Of a DNA stretch of 64,000 bases, positions 47,506-58,860 are shown one piece after another; positions within the stretch are counted from its first letter, which is position 1; every line of letters starts with the position of its first letter. The notes under the pieces were generated by a model. That model saw only the letters and a program-made list of their open reading frames with translations, ran no database searches and was not told the origin of the DNA. The position numbers and the translations under genes were made by a program. Location: assembly GCF_036669915.1 (NCBI RefSeq), contig NC_089319.1, positions 9,084,080-9,148,079 on the forward strand, read 5' to 3'. Origin of the DNA: Pocillopora verrucosa. Its lineage: Eukaryota > Cnidaria > Anthozoa > Scleractinia > Pocilloporidae.

Positions 47506-50500
47506 ATGGCGGCGATTGCATTCCTTTTTCGAACAGGTAACTTTAGTCTTTTTCATCGCCTACACTGTGGCGATGTTTGATTTGAAGATTACGTTTATAT
47601 TTACTTCATATGGAAACCATATTTAACCTAATTCCATAATTTTCTGTCGTCTCCGGAAGGGGAAAATTTGATTTGTGCCCTCTGTGAAACTTTACTTCCT
47701 TGGTTACGTACTGTTTTCGATCGAATGTTTACATTAGCAAAGTAACTTTTCTGGCAGTGTGATTCGTTGTTTTGATTTCGACCTGAAATGTGACTTTTGA
47801 TATCGGAGTGGCAGGATCAAGCAGGTGAAGCACTGAGAACAACATTTTGGAAGAAAATATTGATGAGTCGGTGATCTGCATGTCGCGCGTTAATCCAGAG
47901 ACAGAGATTCGAGTCGATGTCGCGTTTCAAATATTTTTTCCTCGTTCTTTTTGGAAAATGCAGGAAATGAGCCCTGCAGGAATCATAAATTTATTATTTT
48001 TATGTTGTGTTCATAAGCATATGCCATGAAAGTTAACGATTATGGTGCAATGAAAACTTTAGTTTATTGATGGGTAAAGTTTCAAATACAACTATCTAAG
48101 CGTAGTGTTATGCTCTCCTATAGTGTTTGTCGACTTAGTAGGTTAACTAGAGCCTAAATATTGATACACGTTTTCACCAAACCGATCAAATTTGAAAATT
48201 TCCGAAATAATATATGTTGATTTCAGTTTGAAGGTCAAACTTCAATTTTTCAAAAAAAAACATGTCAAGATAAAAGTTTACTTATTCTTCATATCAACAG
48301 CCTTCATGCAATCCACAAAGACTCAACGTTTGCCATTGGCATCTCCTTTAAAGTCATCTGTCTGTAAAACATCAACTAGTGGATCTCTACGCAACATCAG
48401 CCCCCTTAAACGTGCAACAAAAAAGAAGCCAGGCACAACAGGGACTAGTCAATCAGATACTAGATTAACTTCATCATTAAGAAAGCTATCACTAACTCCA
48501 AATCCTCGACCACCTTCCCGGTCTAAAAGCATATCTCCTAGGAAGGCAAAATTAAGTCATGTTCGAGGATTGAGTTCTTCTGCAGTCCACTCAGTTGAGG
48601 ACATTGTGAGTCTTATTAAAGGGGATAAATGTAAAAACATCATTGTCATGGCTGGTGCAGGGATAAGTACTCCTAGTGGTATACCTGATTTTAGGTAAGT
48701 AGCATTGTTGAGAAGTGCAGATTTTGTCATGGAATTTTATTATTGTCTGGAATTGTTATTGTGGTATGACCAATCTCACTGGAGTTCAAAGCATGAAAGC
48801 AATCAGAAAACCACAAACAGATTTATTTAGCATTATTAGATAACTTGGTTTTACCAACTGAGGTGATAATGTAAGGTGAATGCTAATGCTTGAAACATCA
48901 GCTTTAAAAACTCCCCATGGTGGCCAATTTATATTATCAACTCTTATAATGAAACCAAATTATCCTGTAGTACCCCACCATAAAGCAGTTTTTTTTAGAA
49001 ACTTCCCCCCTCCTTAATTGATTAGCATTGTTGTGCACCTGTCACTTAATTTTTTTTCTTACACCTGATTGGCTCGAATTTCATTGTCAACCCTCCCCCC
49101 ATTGGATTGATCAACGATTAATTTATTATTACAATAACAGTACATTGTCAAGTATAAAAGTGACAGTATCAAAGTGATGTCACAAATAGGCATTCTCATT
49201 CCCAGTCTCCAGGTCAATTTCACAAGGAAAATGAGTGAATTTCAAGGGGTAGAAAGTAACATAACTTTTTTTCATCACTTCTAAACCAGTGCTTGTTTAT
49301 TTCATGTTTAAAACAATCAAACACAGGGTAAAAAAAATTTGTGTCACATATACAAGTTTACTGATATCGTATGAAAAAGAAAATAAAGTGAATAGTTTTA
49401 TTTTCAAAGTCATAAATTGTATAATTAAATGTAACCACATTTTTCATTATATGTGCACAGAACACCAGGAACTGGACTTTATGACAACTTGCAGCAATAC
49501 AAAATCCCAGAGCCAGCAGCCATTTTTGATCTAGACTACTTTTGGTATGACCCAAGGCCATTCTTCTGCCTGGCTCAGAGTCTTTATCCTGGAAATTACC
49601 AGCCAAACTATGTTCACCATTTTGTAAAGTTACTCCATGACAAGGGATTGCTCTTGAGAATGTACACACAGAATATTGATGGACTGGAAAGATGTAAGCT
49701 GACTGAATTTTTCAACTATAGCTTTTCCATGAGTGATCAAGACAGAATCTCTCCTTACAATATCAACACACCTGGAAGTCTGTGGTTTGCCTCCACTTGC
49801 AATCCACAGGCAGCTAAGGCAGTGTTTTGACACTAGGTTACCCGGGCATGTAAATCACACTATGTGTAGTTTCTGTAACTGATGTGATTTTTCTCTTTTA
49901 AGTGGCTGAAGTACCAGCAGCAAAACTTGTGGAAGCGCATGGAACATTCTCAACTGCATCATGTATAAGATGTCACAAAAGCTATGATGGAGAACAAATA
50001 AAGGTAGGGATTGTGGATTGAAGAAAATGTGCACTTTGCAGGTAACATTCCCTTTAAGTTTGATAATTAAAAATGACTTGAAATTATTATAGTATTTATC
50101 TGAAACCAGCTAGGACAGTTATGGCTGATGCAACAAAGAGAACTGCACATTAAAGATCACATGGCCTATTTCCAGCAGGCTTTAGCAGTGTGTTAGAAAA
50201 ACATTTTCACTTCTAGTGTTTCACTCAGTCAGTGTAAGATAACAATTTTGGCAGAGACAAACTTGCCCCATTATATAACTCCAGGTTTTTTGTGAGGTAA
50301 GGGCCCTGACTACCTGGCCATCATTTCTCTTCAAACATCAAACACTGTAGGGCAAGTCTGACAAGTCTCACCCTTCATCAGTATCCTGTGAGCTGTATCA
50401 GGGCTATCACCAACTCAGACTACAGAGCCCATTCTGCTTCGTTATTCTCCAAACCAGGAATTTTAGATATTTTCCCTGTCAATACATTTGAAACCCCAAA

Positions 50501-52775
50501 TTCATGTTTTGTTATCAAAGTAGTGTATTGCCCCCATTGTTTCCCAATGTTTTTGTAACAAATAGCCAAATTTACTGCTCTGGTACCAGAACTGCTCTTA
50601 TTATCCACTGCATTTATATTGTACAAATCTCAAGCAATATGTAACTCTCTACCAAGGTCCTAAAATTTGCAATTCTCTTCTTGTATTAGTCACTTGCTAA
50701 TCAAGTCTTAGCTTCAAGACGAAAATGTTAGAGTTTTTATAAAAATAAACACTGAATTAGCATAGCTTGGCCAATTCAGTGTGCTTGCTAATCAAGCCTT
50801 TTTAGCTATAAGACAAAAATGCTAGGGTTTTTACTAAAAGTAACACTGAACTGGCCAAGCCACACATTTGCAGCACTCATTTTTTGTCAATGCATTGTTG
50901 TTAGTGAGGTGGCCTCCCATAAACCAAGTGGTTTCTTGAGGTCTCCTCACCTTATGATTATGATGCTGTACATTTCTCTATTGTTACTGGTAAAAAGGCA
51001 AATAGGTGATGATTATGGTTTAAAGCTGTTTGATTGTAGTCCTGCAATATACATAAGGCTTGAGTCACCAAGAATTATGTAATTTTTATAGAAAACAATA
51101 ATGTCAGACCACATGACAATCGCTTCTCTTCAAACTTCAAATGCGCTGGGGCAAGTCTGACCCTTCAGTATCCATATTTCAGACATTTGATTGAAGCATT
51201 GCAATTTGTTTGAGGCTTGAGTCATAGAGAATTTGTATTTTTAACAGAAAACAATCATGGATGGTGACATACCTAAATGCTCCAGTCCAAGATGTTCAGT
51301 AAGTGACAAATAAAGGGCCTTCTCTGTTTCTTGACAATTATGAACTTATATTGCAAAACACTCACATCCGAGATCTTTATTAAATATTAATTTCTCTTTA
51401 TGGATAACTATTGCTCTCTGGAAAGTGAATTTTAACACTACTACCAGTCACTAATCAGTTCACCCCAAGATATGTATTCATTTCTTTGCTTTTTTTGTTA
51501 AATCTGTATTTTTTATCCTTGCAAGCCTTTTGAACCAAGTGATCCAGCAACCACCTAACCAGCCTACTTCAAAATTGAAAATATTTTTTTACAAACTGCC
51601 AATGGGCAGTAAGTGAAAATCATATGAAAAATCATCAAACACACAATCCACAACCCACATTTTATGCAGTGTTGGCTTTGTTCCTTCCTTAATATGTGAA
51701 AATATGATAGATCAAAAAACATTCCTAGGATGAAAAGGTAATCCTTGAGCACAAAGTTGATGCTGAACTGTATCCTTGAATCTTTTTTTTTTTTTTCAGG
51801 GTGTAGTTAAGCCAGATATTGTGTTTTTTGGTGAAAACTTGCCCAAAAGGTTTTACTCCTATATTGTGGATTTTCCAAAATGTGATCTTCTTGTAATCAT
51901 GGGCACTTCATTAGAGGTGAGGGTTACATTGAACCAGTCTTCTAGTTTTGCGAACTTACTGGTTGAAAAGTTTTAGATTTAACATTTGCTAACATTAATT
52001 TCTTCAGGTGGAGCCATTTGCAGGCATTGCGAGTTCTGTGGACCGTTCCACTCCTCGCCTTTTGGTGAACAGGGAGATCGTGGGACCGTTTTCTCGGCGT
52101 TGGGAGAGACGCTCCAACGACGTGGTGCTCCAAGGAGATATTGTAGAGGGTGTGACAAAACTTGTTAACTTGTTAGGATGGTCTGATTCAATGGACATAA
52201 TTATAAACAGTGCCAAGCAAAACTGGAAAGATCATTTGTCTACCACGGACACCAAGGTTAGTAAAGCTTCTGAGGAGCTTGCTAAAAGTATTGGAAAGAC
52301 ATCAGACAGAAGAGAAATGATGGAAACATCTTCACAAACTAGCAACGCCCAGCCAAAGAATGGCGTTGATGTACAGAGAAAGGAGAGTGGACTGTTTACA
52401 AGCACTCCTAAAAATGGAGTCTCTAACGGAACGACAGAACCAAGTCCATTTGGTACCAGAACGCTACACTCCCAAACTAATAGTTTTACAGGCAAAGGAG
52501 TTCTTTACAGGACAAATAAGAGTGTTCTCTTCATGAATGGGGAGGGGCCTATGAGACCCTCTTCATCTTCTCAAAGAGCCCCTCTTTTGCCGTTCCGATA
52601 CACTCAGAGAAAAGAATCGAGTGGACAGGATAAGAAAACGGACTTCAAGGTTATTGAACCAGGAAAGGATCTTGCAAGTGCAGGATTTGGACTTGGAAGG
52701 CGAAGCGTGGGGCGAGTAAGCTGTTTTCTGGCCGGAACTGCGGATGAAAGTTCTAGTGATGATGATTCGGCATAG
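47506..52775 (+). CDS. SIRT3/SIRT2-like class I sirtuin (NAD-dependent protein deacylase), seven exons, long C-terminal tail
   Basis: Exons 47506-47536, 48301-48694, 49461-49693, 49903-50003, 51248-51298, 51800-51916 and 52008-52775 join in phase to 1695 nt (564 aa). Catalytic core, about residues 110-367: NAD-binding [23 protein letters not shown], catalytic His232 in VEAHGT, zinc cysteines C240/C243 and C264/C269 (CIRC...CSSPRC), [15 protein letters not shown] and MGTSLEVEPFAG. LYPGNY and [19 protein letters not shown] favour the SIRT3/SIRT2 branch. The N-terminus ([20 protein letters not shown]) could be a mitochondrial presequence, followed by a Ser/Lys/Arg-rich linker. After the core is a tail of about 197 residues, Ser/Thr-rich, ending in a CK2-like acidic string ([10 protein letters not shown]). 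Human SIRT3 ends almost at the core, so the tail is notable. AATAAA signals lie at 53091-53100. Confidence 0.93.
50687..50866 (+). repeat. Local tandem duplication in a sirtuin intron
   Basis: Two adjacent units (about 50687-50766 and 50781-50866) share CTTGCTAATCAAGYCTT, AGACRAAAATGYTAG and the GGCC-containing end. A second repeated block, CTTCTCTTCAAAC-TCAAA with GGGCAAGTCTGAC, occurs near 50324 and 51125, also in the 50003-51248 intron. Confidence 0.65.
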
Positions 52776-53090
52776 TTCACAGTAAAACTCCTGCTGATTT
52801 ATAACAAGAGTTAAAATGCAGCTGCTAAATGACGCAGCGTAGTACATGTAAGGAGCCGGTGATGATGACGTTGAACATGTCAGAAACCGACTATAGAGGA
52901 GAAGTTGTAGTGGGCCAATCACGTTGGGTTAAATAGTGGTACATTATGTTAAAGTCGAGTTGTTTCCGTACAGATACACATATCAAGTATATATATTTTT
53001 TTAACTTCTGTAAAAATGGTTTAAGGGAAAAAGAAAAGATAAATTATTCCGTGCTATATCAAGAGTTGTCGATTGTTGTGACGCAGATAA

Positions 53091-53100
53091 AATAAATAAA
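53091..53100 (+). terminator. Polyadenylation signals of the sirtuin gene
   Basis: Overlapping AATAAA hexamers (AATAAATAAA) lie about 320 bases after the stop codon. Confidence 0.6.
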
Positions 53101-53369
53101 TGTATTAAGTAGAGTTAGCATAGCTGTCGAGCTTATCTCAGTTTCTGTACTCTGATGCTGGTAGGATCATCAACACCGTGTCCATTCAGGCTAATCCCTC
53201 CCCCCCGCTCCCATAGCTGTTTTTCAGGTGTCTCTGACGCAACCATCTATACTCTCACCTGCTTTCTTTTTAATCGGTGCTTGGGTAGGGAGGCGGAATT
53301 GAGGGAGCGCAGAGACAGAGTCCAGGACACACATGTTTTATCAAGTGTTTTTTCGGGTCATTTAAGACA

Positions 53370-53510
53370 AGGGTATTGCATTGTATCCCACGATAATTTT
53401 ATTTATTTCATTAGCGGTGAAGAAAGGTATCCTAATATGTCATCAGTTATCAGGATTGTGAGTAATGTTGATGGGTGTGACCTTCGCGCAAACCAGTGAG
53501 ACAAATATGC
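53370..53510 (+). pseudogene. Kelch-gene fragment, decayed copy 1
   Basis: The segment encodes SHDNFIYFIS followed downstream by GCDLRANQ and a stop. It matches 57540-57670 of the intact BTB-kelch gene (AHDNFIYFIG... YDLNTDQWEKL) in DNA and protein. Only one kelch-blade length remains, with deletions between the matching blocks. Confidence 0.7.
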
Positions 53511-54144
53511 AGACACTCAAGTGGCTAGACCCTCACAGTTATCTACTATCTGCCAAGGGTTTGTGGTTTGCAAAACAGGCGTGATTTTGGCAAGCGAACG
53601 CTCAGTATTTCTCGGTAAAAACTATCGCTCCAATCCTTGATTTTTACAACAGTGTAAGACTAGGCAGAGAAATAAATCTGAGCGACGGTAACAAAGGACG
53701 AAGATGGGATGGGTGGGACAAAATGAATCATCTTTCCGCGCCTCCCCCCCTCCCCCACCCCACCCCACTGTCAACTGTATCTCTATACTGAACATGACCG
53801 GCCGGATAGTCAAATCGTGTTATTAGGGTTTGCAATTTATCGCTGGTACTAATCAATAAATCTCATAATTCAACCCTTTTTCCCTTGTAAAAGTATTTTT
53901 TATTTTGATATAATTAAAATATGAATATTTGAATATCTTCTGTGAGAACCAAACTGCAGCAAGACGATTGCAAATCACTCATCTGTGGAGGAAAGATCAC
54001 CTGCATGCCTGGTCACTTATTTCTTATTTTAAAATCATGTTTGCTGATAAGACCGCGGTCCACATTTTTTACTTCACGTTTTAATTTTCGTTTAGCAATT
54101 CGCAGAAGAGTGGGCCCGAAGGATGTACTCTTAAACCCCTAGAA

Positions 54145-54500
54145 AAATTTGCAGACCTGGAAAGGTTTTTGAAACCCCTGTTTTAATAACCAACTTTAAA
54201 AAAAAAGGTATGATGTGTTATTTTCCTCGTGAAAATAGTTGGTATACTTTAGATGACGAGAGGCCCCCGGATTCAGAGGAGACCGAATTTCCTCCTGAAA
54301 TGGTAAGTTGTACAGCACAAAAGTACTAGGAAATACTCTTCCACCGCCGGAGCATCACAGTTTCTTTAGAAACTTACCCCCTTTATTCATCTGATGTGAA
54401 CATACTATGCTTCATGTTCATAACAAACGTGTGCACCTGTCAACGTAAGTGCACTAACTGCACATCAGGATCTGTGTGAAACTTCTACTTCTTGTTATAT
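54145..54500 (+). pseudogene. Kelch-gene fragment, decayed copy 2, with 3' flank
   Basis: Positions 54145-54325 match 57015-57190 of the intact gene (AAACCCCTGTTTTAAT; CGTGAAAATAGTTGGTATAC; TTGTACAGCACAA), with frame-breaking changes. The sequence then jumps to 54394-54500, which matches the 3' flank of the intact gene at 58163-58270 (TGCACATCAGGATCTGTGTG, then AAACTTCT). The rest of that kelch copy has been deleted. Confidence 0.75.
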
Positions 54501-54516
54501 CAGTACAGATATCATT

Positions 54517-54800
54517 TTGCAGACTGCGAAGATTGCTTTCATATTCAGGTCTTTATCCGCAGTTCAAATATATGACTTTCATATATTCACAGTCGTTTAT
54601 TCACCAGTTCATGGATTTAATTGGAACCAACATAATAACCAGTTCCTAGTTGGCTTGTTAGCTCAGTTGGTAGAGCGCTGTACCGGTATCGCAAAGGTCA
54701 TGGGTTCAAATCCCGTGCAGGCCTGGATTTTTTTTTCAGGTCTTATTTTCACTACTGTTCAAGTAGTGTTCATTACTGCGAAGATCGCTTTCATATTCAG
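54517..54800 (+). mobile_element. tRNA-derived SINE flanked by a duplicated body segment
   Basis: A tRNA-like core (54652-54723) has an A-box, a B-box (GGGTTCAAATCCC) and a fully paired acceptor stem, followed by a T-run. Copies of TGCGAAGATYGCTTTCATATTC lie on both sides (about 54523 and 54776). The anticodon arm does not pair, so I call the whole a SINE rather than a functional tRNA gene. Confidence 0.75.
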
Positions 54801-54818
54801 CGGATACCATCTCACTAG

Positions 54819-54871
54819 TCTCGTACCCAGATCTTTCACGGCTAATCTCTAGGTAGGATCTGGGTACGAGA
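54819..54871. repeat. Inverted repeat, perfect 15-bp arms
   Basis: TCTCGTACCCAGATC (54819-54833) and its exact reverse complement (54857-54871) surround a 23-base loop. It is a small foldback, probably a MITE relic. Confidence 0.85.
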
Positions 54872-55269
54872 TTACCATTCCGCTTCGTTTTACCAACTGA
54901 ATTTCGCTGCAAGCTGGCAAACTGGGAGAGAGTGATGCACTCCGAGGCACAAAGTGTAATTATTCAGAAGAGGAGTTTTCTGAGATAAAGCCAAAATAAA
55001 CTCCATAAATCCCTCCTCATTTTATATTCATTTTTTCACGGAAACGTGAACTAACGAAATTAGGAAAATACTACTGCTAAGTTACAGGTTGCTTGGCTCT
55101 CTGATGTTAAACTTTCAGCTTTGCACGGATTGGCTGTTTTGATTTTCGTATTTGGGAGGCAGTAACCGTGATTGGCAAAGGCTATGCTATTTTACGTGGC
55201 AAGCGGTTCTGGGTGCACTTGATGAGGTTGAGCCGTTAAAATGACTCGAAAACCTGCAAAACGTTTCGT

Positions 55270-55720
55270 AATCAAAGCCCCCGTTGTACGGGTATTTGCA
55301 GCTCCGTCGTTTAAGCGAGCGCTCAATAAAACCATAACCTCCAACCGCCCAGGCTAACACTAATCAGGTGGAGATTGTTGCGTTTGCTATAAAATAGTGA
55401 TGTGTGTTTTTCCATCGGGATCGTATCTCTGCAAGACACCATGGTCTCCCTTAAAAATTTTGACTCGGTTGTTTGGCGGCTAATGACAGTGACAAAAGGA
55501 AATGAAAATTATCAATTATTCAAATCAATCGAGGACTCTGCCTTGTGAAGGATCATCCCAATCTTTTAGTGGACTACGGGAGGCCCTAGCAATATTGAAT
55601 CAGACGCTGCTCACTGGCTATCAGTTTCCCGCGGCTTAGCTTGCCTGACTCCAATCTTCTGAGTTACTTCGATGTACATCTCTCCAAGCGAATTTGAAAG
55701 TTTTCCCTTTCAAATCAAGT
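55270..55720 (+). repeat. Duplicated flank of the kelch gene, copy 1
   Basis: Shares with 58420-58860 the ordered blocks CAGGCTAACACT, TAGTGATGTGTGTTTT, GACACCATGGTCT, CAATTATTCAAA, CCCAATCTTTTAGTGGAC and TTTTCCCTTT. It lies upstream of the intact kelch gene; its partner lies downstream. Confidence 0.75.
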
Positions 55721-56246
55721 CTGATCGGACGAATAATAATCTTTTCTTTTTGGTAGTCATGAGACAGCAAGTTGAGATGTGGACGCCCTTTGAATCACCA
55801 ATTATCGCAGTCTGTGGCCTTTCCTCTTATCTAGGCAGATCGGGAAACTGCTGAACTAAACTTTAAAAAACAAAAATTATCTTTCAAATCAGCATTCTGA
55901 ATTCCCACGGTTTCAACGAACGCTTCCATTCAACCAATTTATTCGTTTTGTCTCGTTACGATGATTCCGCCTATAGCGTAACTCCATTTCCTGCATATAA
56001 ACACACGCAACCCACAATAGTCCTCCAGAAACTTTCAAGGTGGCCAATCAACTTATCAACTCCGTTGAGAAAATCAAACCATATTAGTGAATCATCAGTC
56101 TACCTTATATAATTTTAATAGCAAGAATTTAATTCAAGTACGTCTGACTCGGCGCTGAGCAAAAAAAGTTCGATTCTAACACGAAATCGAGATGTAATTT
56201 TCCTATCATTCTAGTTATACGTCTGAGCAAGTTAGAGTGAATTAGG

Positions 56247-58085
56247 ATGCAATTACTACACGATGGAGTCGATGAGTCGTGCGAAGTTGTTTTAGTGGTC
56301 AAAGATGGCAAGTTCAAAGTCCACAGAAAAGCTCTTTCAGAAGCAAGTCCTTTCTTTGAAAAGTTGCTGAACAGCGACATGAAGGAGTCCAAAGAAGGAG
56401 TGGTTCGCTTGGAGATGTTTACAAAATCTGTTATGAGTAAGACAATAGAGTTTGTTTCCACCGGAAATCTTCATATATTAGATGCAGACGAAGCCCGCGA
56501 TTTGGTTGTGATAGCGGATTATTTGTTTCTCACAAAACTAAAGGTGTGTGCATCAAGATATCTTCTTCAGAAATTAAACATTACCATTTTGAATTCTCTA
56601 TCAACTTTACGTATTGCTGATGCGTATCGCCTCAAGGAACTTTACTCTAAGACCAAAAAATTTATACTTGCAAATATCAACGCCTTATTCACCGAGAACC
56701 GCGAAGATGTTTTGAACATGTCAAGCAAGGAACTTACAATTTTTATTTCAAGCGACGAACTGATCGTAAACGTCGAGGAAGATGTGTTTAGTATCATTCT
56801 TACCTGGATTCATCACGACATAAGGAAACGACACACCTACTTCGTAGAGTTATTTCGTCACGTTCGACTGCTTTATATATCGCGTGACTATCTGTGCAAT
56901 GATGTCGTGACAAATGAACTGGTCAAAGGAAATGAAGGCTGTCTGGATCTTGTTCACAAGGCTATCGGCATCCATGAATCAAAGAACGTTGATAATTTCC
57001 TGGATAATCTCCATGTAACACCTAGGAAGGCTTTTCAAACCCCTGTTTTAATCGCAAACATTGAAAAATATTTGATGTGCTATCTTCCACGTGAAAATAG
57101 CTGGTATACTTTAGGTGGCGAGATCCCTTTAGAACTGAAGGGTGACCGACTTTTCTCCTGTAATAGTAAGCTGTACAGCACAAGAATAGAGTCAGTTAAA
57201 TATCCTCGGGAGATCTGCAGACTACATATGTCATGCTATGATCCATACTCGAGCACTTGGATTTCATTACCAGTCTTGGAAGGGAACGCACATTGTTGGC
57301 AGATATTTGTCAACAATAAAGATGAGGTGTTTGCTTTATTCTCGGAACCAAGCGGTGGGAATCACTTCCCCACTTGGTGGATTCGAAACGGAAGAAGTTC
57401 CGCTGAACTTACCCCTGTTAGACAAGGTGTCGAGGAAGGAACCGAAGACAAAAACGTTTCCTTCATTATGCAATATAAATCTGAATTACACAAGTGGGAA
57501 GAAATTGCATCTTTCAATTATTTAGACCTGAGACAGGATTTTATCATTGTGGCGCATGACAACTTCATTTATTTTATAGGCAGAATACTCAGAATACTCT
57601 GGCGTGGACGCGAGTATGAGTTCCCGCATGATGTGGAAAGGTATGACCTTAACACAGACCAGTGGGAAAAATTACCAGGTCTTCATCAAATCGCAAGAAG
57701 GTCGGCTTGTGGTGCTGCAGCAAACAGAAAAGTTATCATTGCTGAAGGCTGTCAGTGTGAAATTTACAATGAAGACACAAATGAATGGCACTTCATCGAA
57801 GACTTGGAGGAAGGATCTTATTCAAGGAGAATTATAAATCTCGTAACTGTCGATGATCAGCTGTATGCTTTGTTTAAAGATCAAACTGATGGGACCTACA
57901 CGGTTAAACATTACGACACCGAGAAGAACAAATGGAGTCCGAACGAACTCATGACGAAGATGTCTTCAGTATTGGACGTGTGTTCGATGAGAATTTTCAG
58001 AGGATGGCTCAATAACTTCTCACTGAAAAGTCTTACATCTGTTCCCATTCAAGATAAGCCCAAGCACTCTTGTTGTAGCATGTAA
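56247..58085 (+). CDS. BTB-BACK-kelch protein (KLHL type), single exon
   Basis: An uninterrupted frame encodes 612 aa. The BTB domain (about residues 8-110) has the typical HRKALSEASPFFEKLL and VIADYL segments. The BACK domain (about 115-235) includes LSTLRIADAYRLKELYS and VFSIILTWIHHD. The C-terminal half holds weak kelch blades (YDPYSSTWISLP; VERYDLNTDQWEKLPGL; YDTEKNKWSPNE), most lacking the usual double glycine. BTB-BACK-kelch proteins are usually substrate adaptors of Cullin-3 ubiquitin ligases, with the propeller choosing the substrate; that role here is inferred from the family. The protein ends in CCSM, which resembles a CaaX prenylation box with Met last. The gene has no introns and is surrounded by broken relatives, so it belongs to a local duplicating cluster. 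The start has no competing upstream ATG in frame. Confidence 0.93.
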   Translation: MQLLHDGVDESCEVVLVVKDGKFKVHRKALSEASPFFEKLLNSDMKESKEGVVRLEMFTKSVMSKTIEFVSTGNLHILDADEARDLVVIADYLFLTKLKVCASRYLLQKLNITILNSLSTLRIADAYRLKELYSKTKKFILANINALFTENREDVLNMSSKELTIFISSDELIVNVEEDVFSIILTWIHHDIRKRHTYFVELFRHVRLLYISRDYLCNDVVTNELVKGNEGCLDLVHKAIGIHESKNVDNFLDNLHVTPRKAFQTPVLIANIEKYLMCYLPRENSWYTLGGEIPLELKGDRLFSCNSKLYSTRIESVKYPREICRLHMSCYDPYSSTWISLPVLEGNAHCWQIFVNNKDEVFALFSEPSGGNHFPTWWIRNGRSSAELTPVRQGVEEGTEDKNVSFIMQYKSELHKWEEIASFNYLDLRQDFIIVAHDNFIYFIGRILRILWRGREYEFPHDVERYDLNTDQWEKLPGLHQIARRSACGAAANRKVIIAEGCQCEIYNEDTNEWHFIEDLEEGSYSRRIINLVTVDDQLYALFKDQTDGTYTVKHYDTEKNKWSPNELMTKMSSVLDVCSMRIFRGWLNNFSLKSLTSVPIQDKPKHSCCSM

Positions 58086-58295
58086 CGGTGATTAAAATTT
58101 TTGAGCCAATATTTAAATTACATGACAACCATGAGATTTTAACCCAGCCTCACTGGTGTGTACATACGATACTTCATTGTTCATCAAGGATCGTAACAAA
58201 TGCATACACCTGTCAACTGGAGCGCACTGAGTGCACATCAGGATCTGTGTGAAACTTCTTGTCATATCAGTTTATAGACTGGCATGCGGACGACG

Positions 58296-58382
58296 CGATA
58301 GTAGCAGCCGAAGGAGCTTGGGTCTGGCTTAACGCGACCCGACCCAACCCTCGCTCGTTTTTCCGCTGGGCGGCTACTATCG
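58296..58382. repeat. Short element with 15-bp inverted ends
   Basis: GCGATAGTAGCAGCC at the left end is inverted as GGCGGCTACTATCGC at the right, around about 57 bases of GC-rich DNA. It has probably inserted into the duplicated kelch flank, because the equivalent place near 55.2 kb lacks it. Confidence 0.65.
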
Positions 58383-58419
58383 CTCAATCATCACAACATT
58401 TACCATCGTGCTACGTTCT

Positions 58420-58860
58420 AATGACTGAACGTCGCTACAGACGTTTTAGTGAGCTCCCAATAAAGTCGCCAGCCGCGCAGGCTAACACTTATCAAGTGGT
58501 AATTTTGCTTATTTTAAACTAGTGATGTGTGTTTTCCCATCAGGTCAGGACAGAATCTCTCCAAGAGACCATGGTCTTGTGATTTACCCCTTAAATTTTA
58601 CTTAGTTTGGAGGTTTGTGACGATAACGACAGAAAATAAATGTTACCAATTATTCAAACCAATCAAAGACTTGGCCTTGTGATAGATTATCCCAATCTTT
58701 TAGTGGACCCGAGAGGCCTTGTGTAAAATTATAACAATGCACGGAGGCTACCATTTTACTGCGGTTTTACCTGCTTTACACTAATCTGTCTAATCTGTTG
58801 AGTTACATCAATTAATGGACTTCTCCCCCAAAGCGGAAGTTTTCCCTTTAAATCAACTTT
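58420..58860 (+). repeat. Duplicated flank of the kelch gene, copy 2
   Basis: Partner of 55270-55720, in direct orientation, beyond the intact gene's 3' end. Confidence 0.75.

Noticed and set aside
54652..54723. Functional tRNA gene
   Set aside because: The acceptor, D and T arms pair, but the anticodon stem (CTGTA against CGCAA) does not and position 33 is C rather than U. The flanks and T-rich tail are SINE-like.
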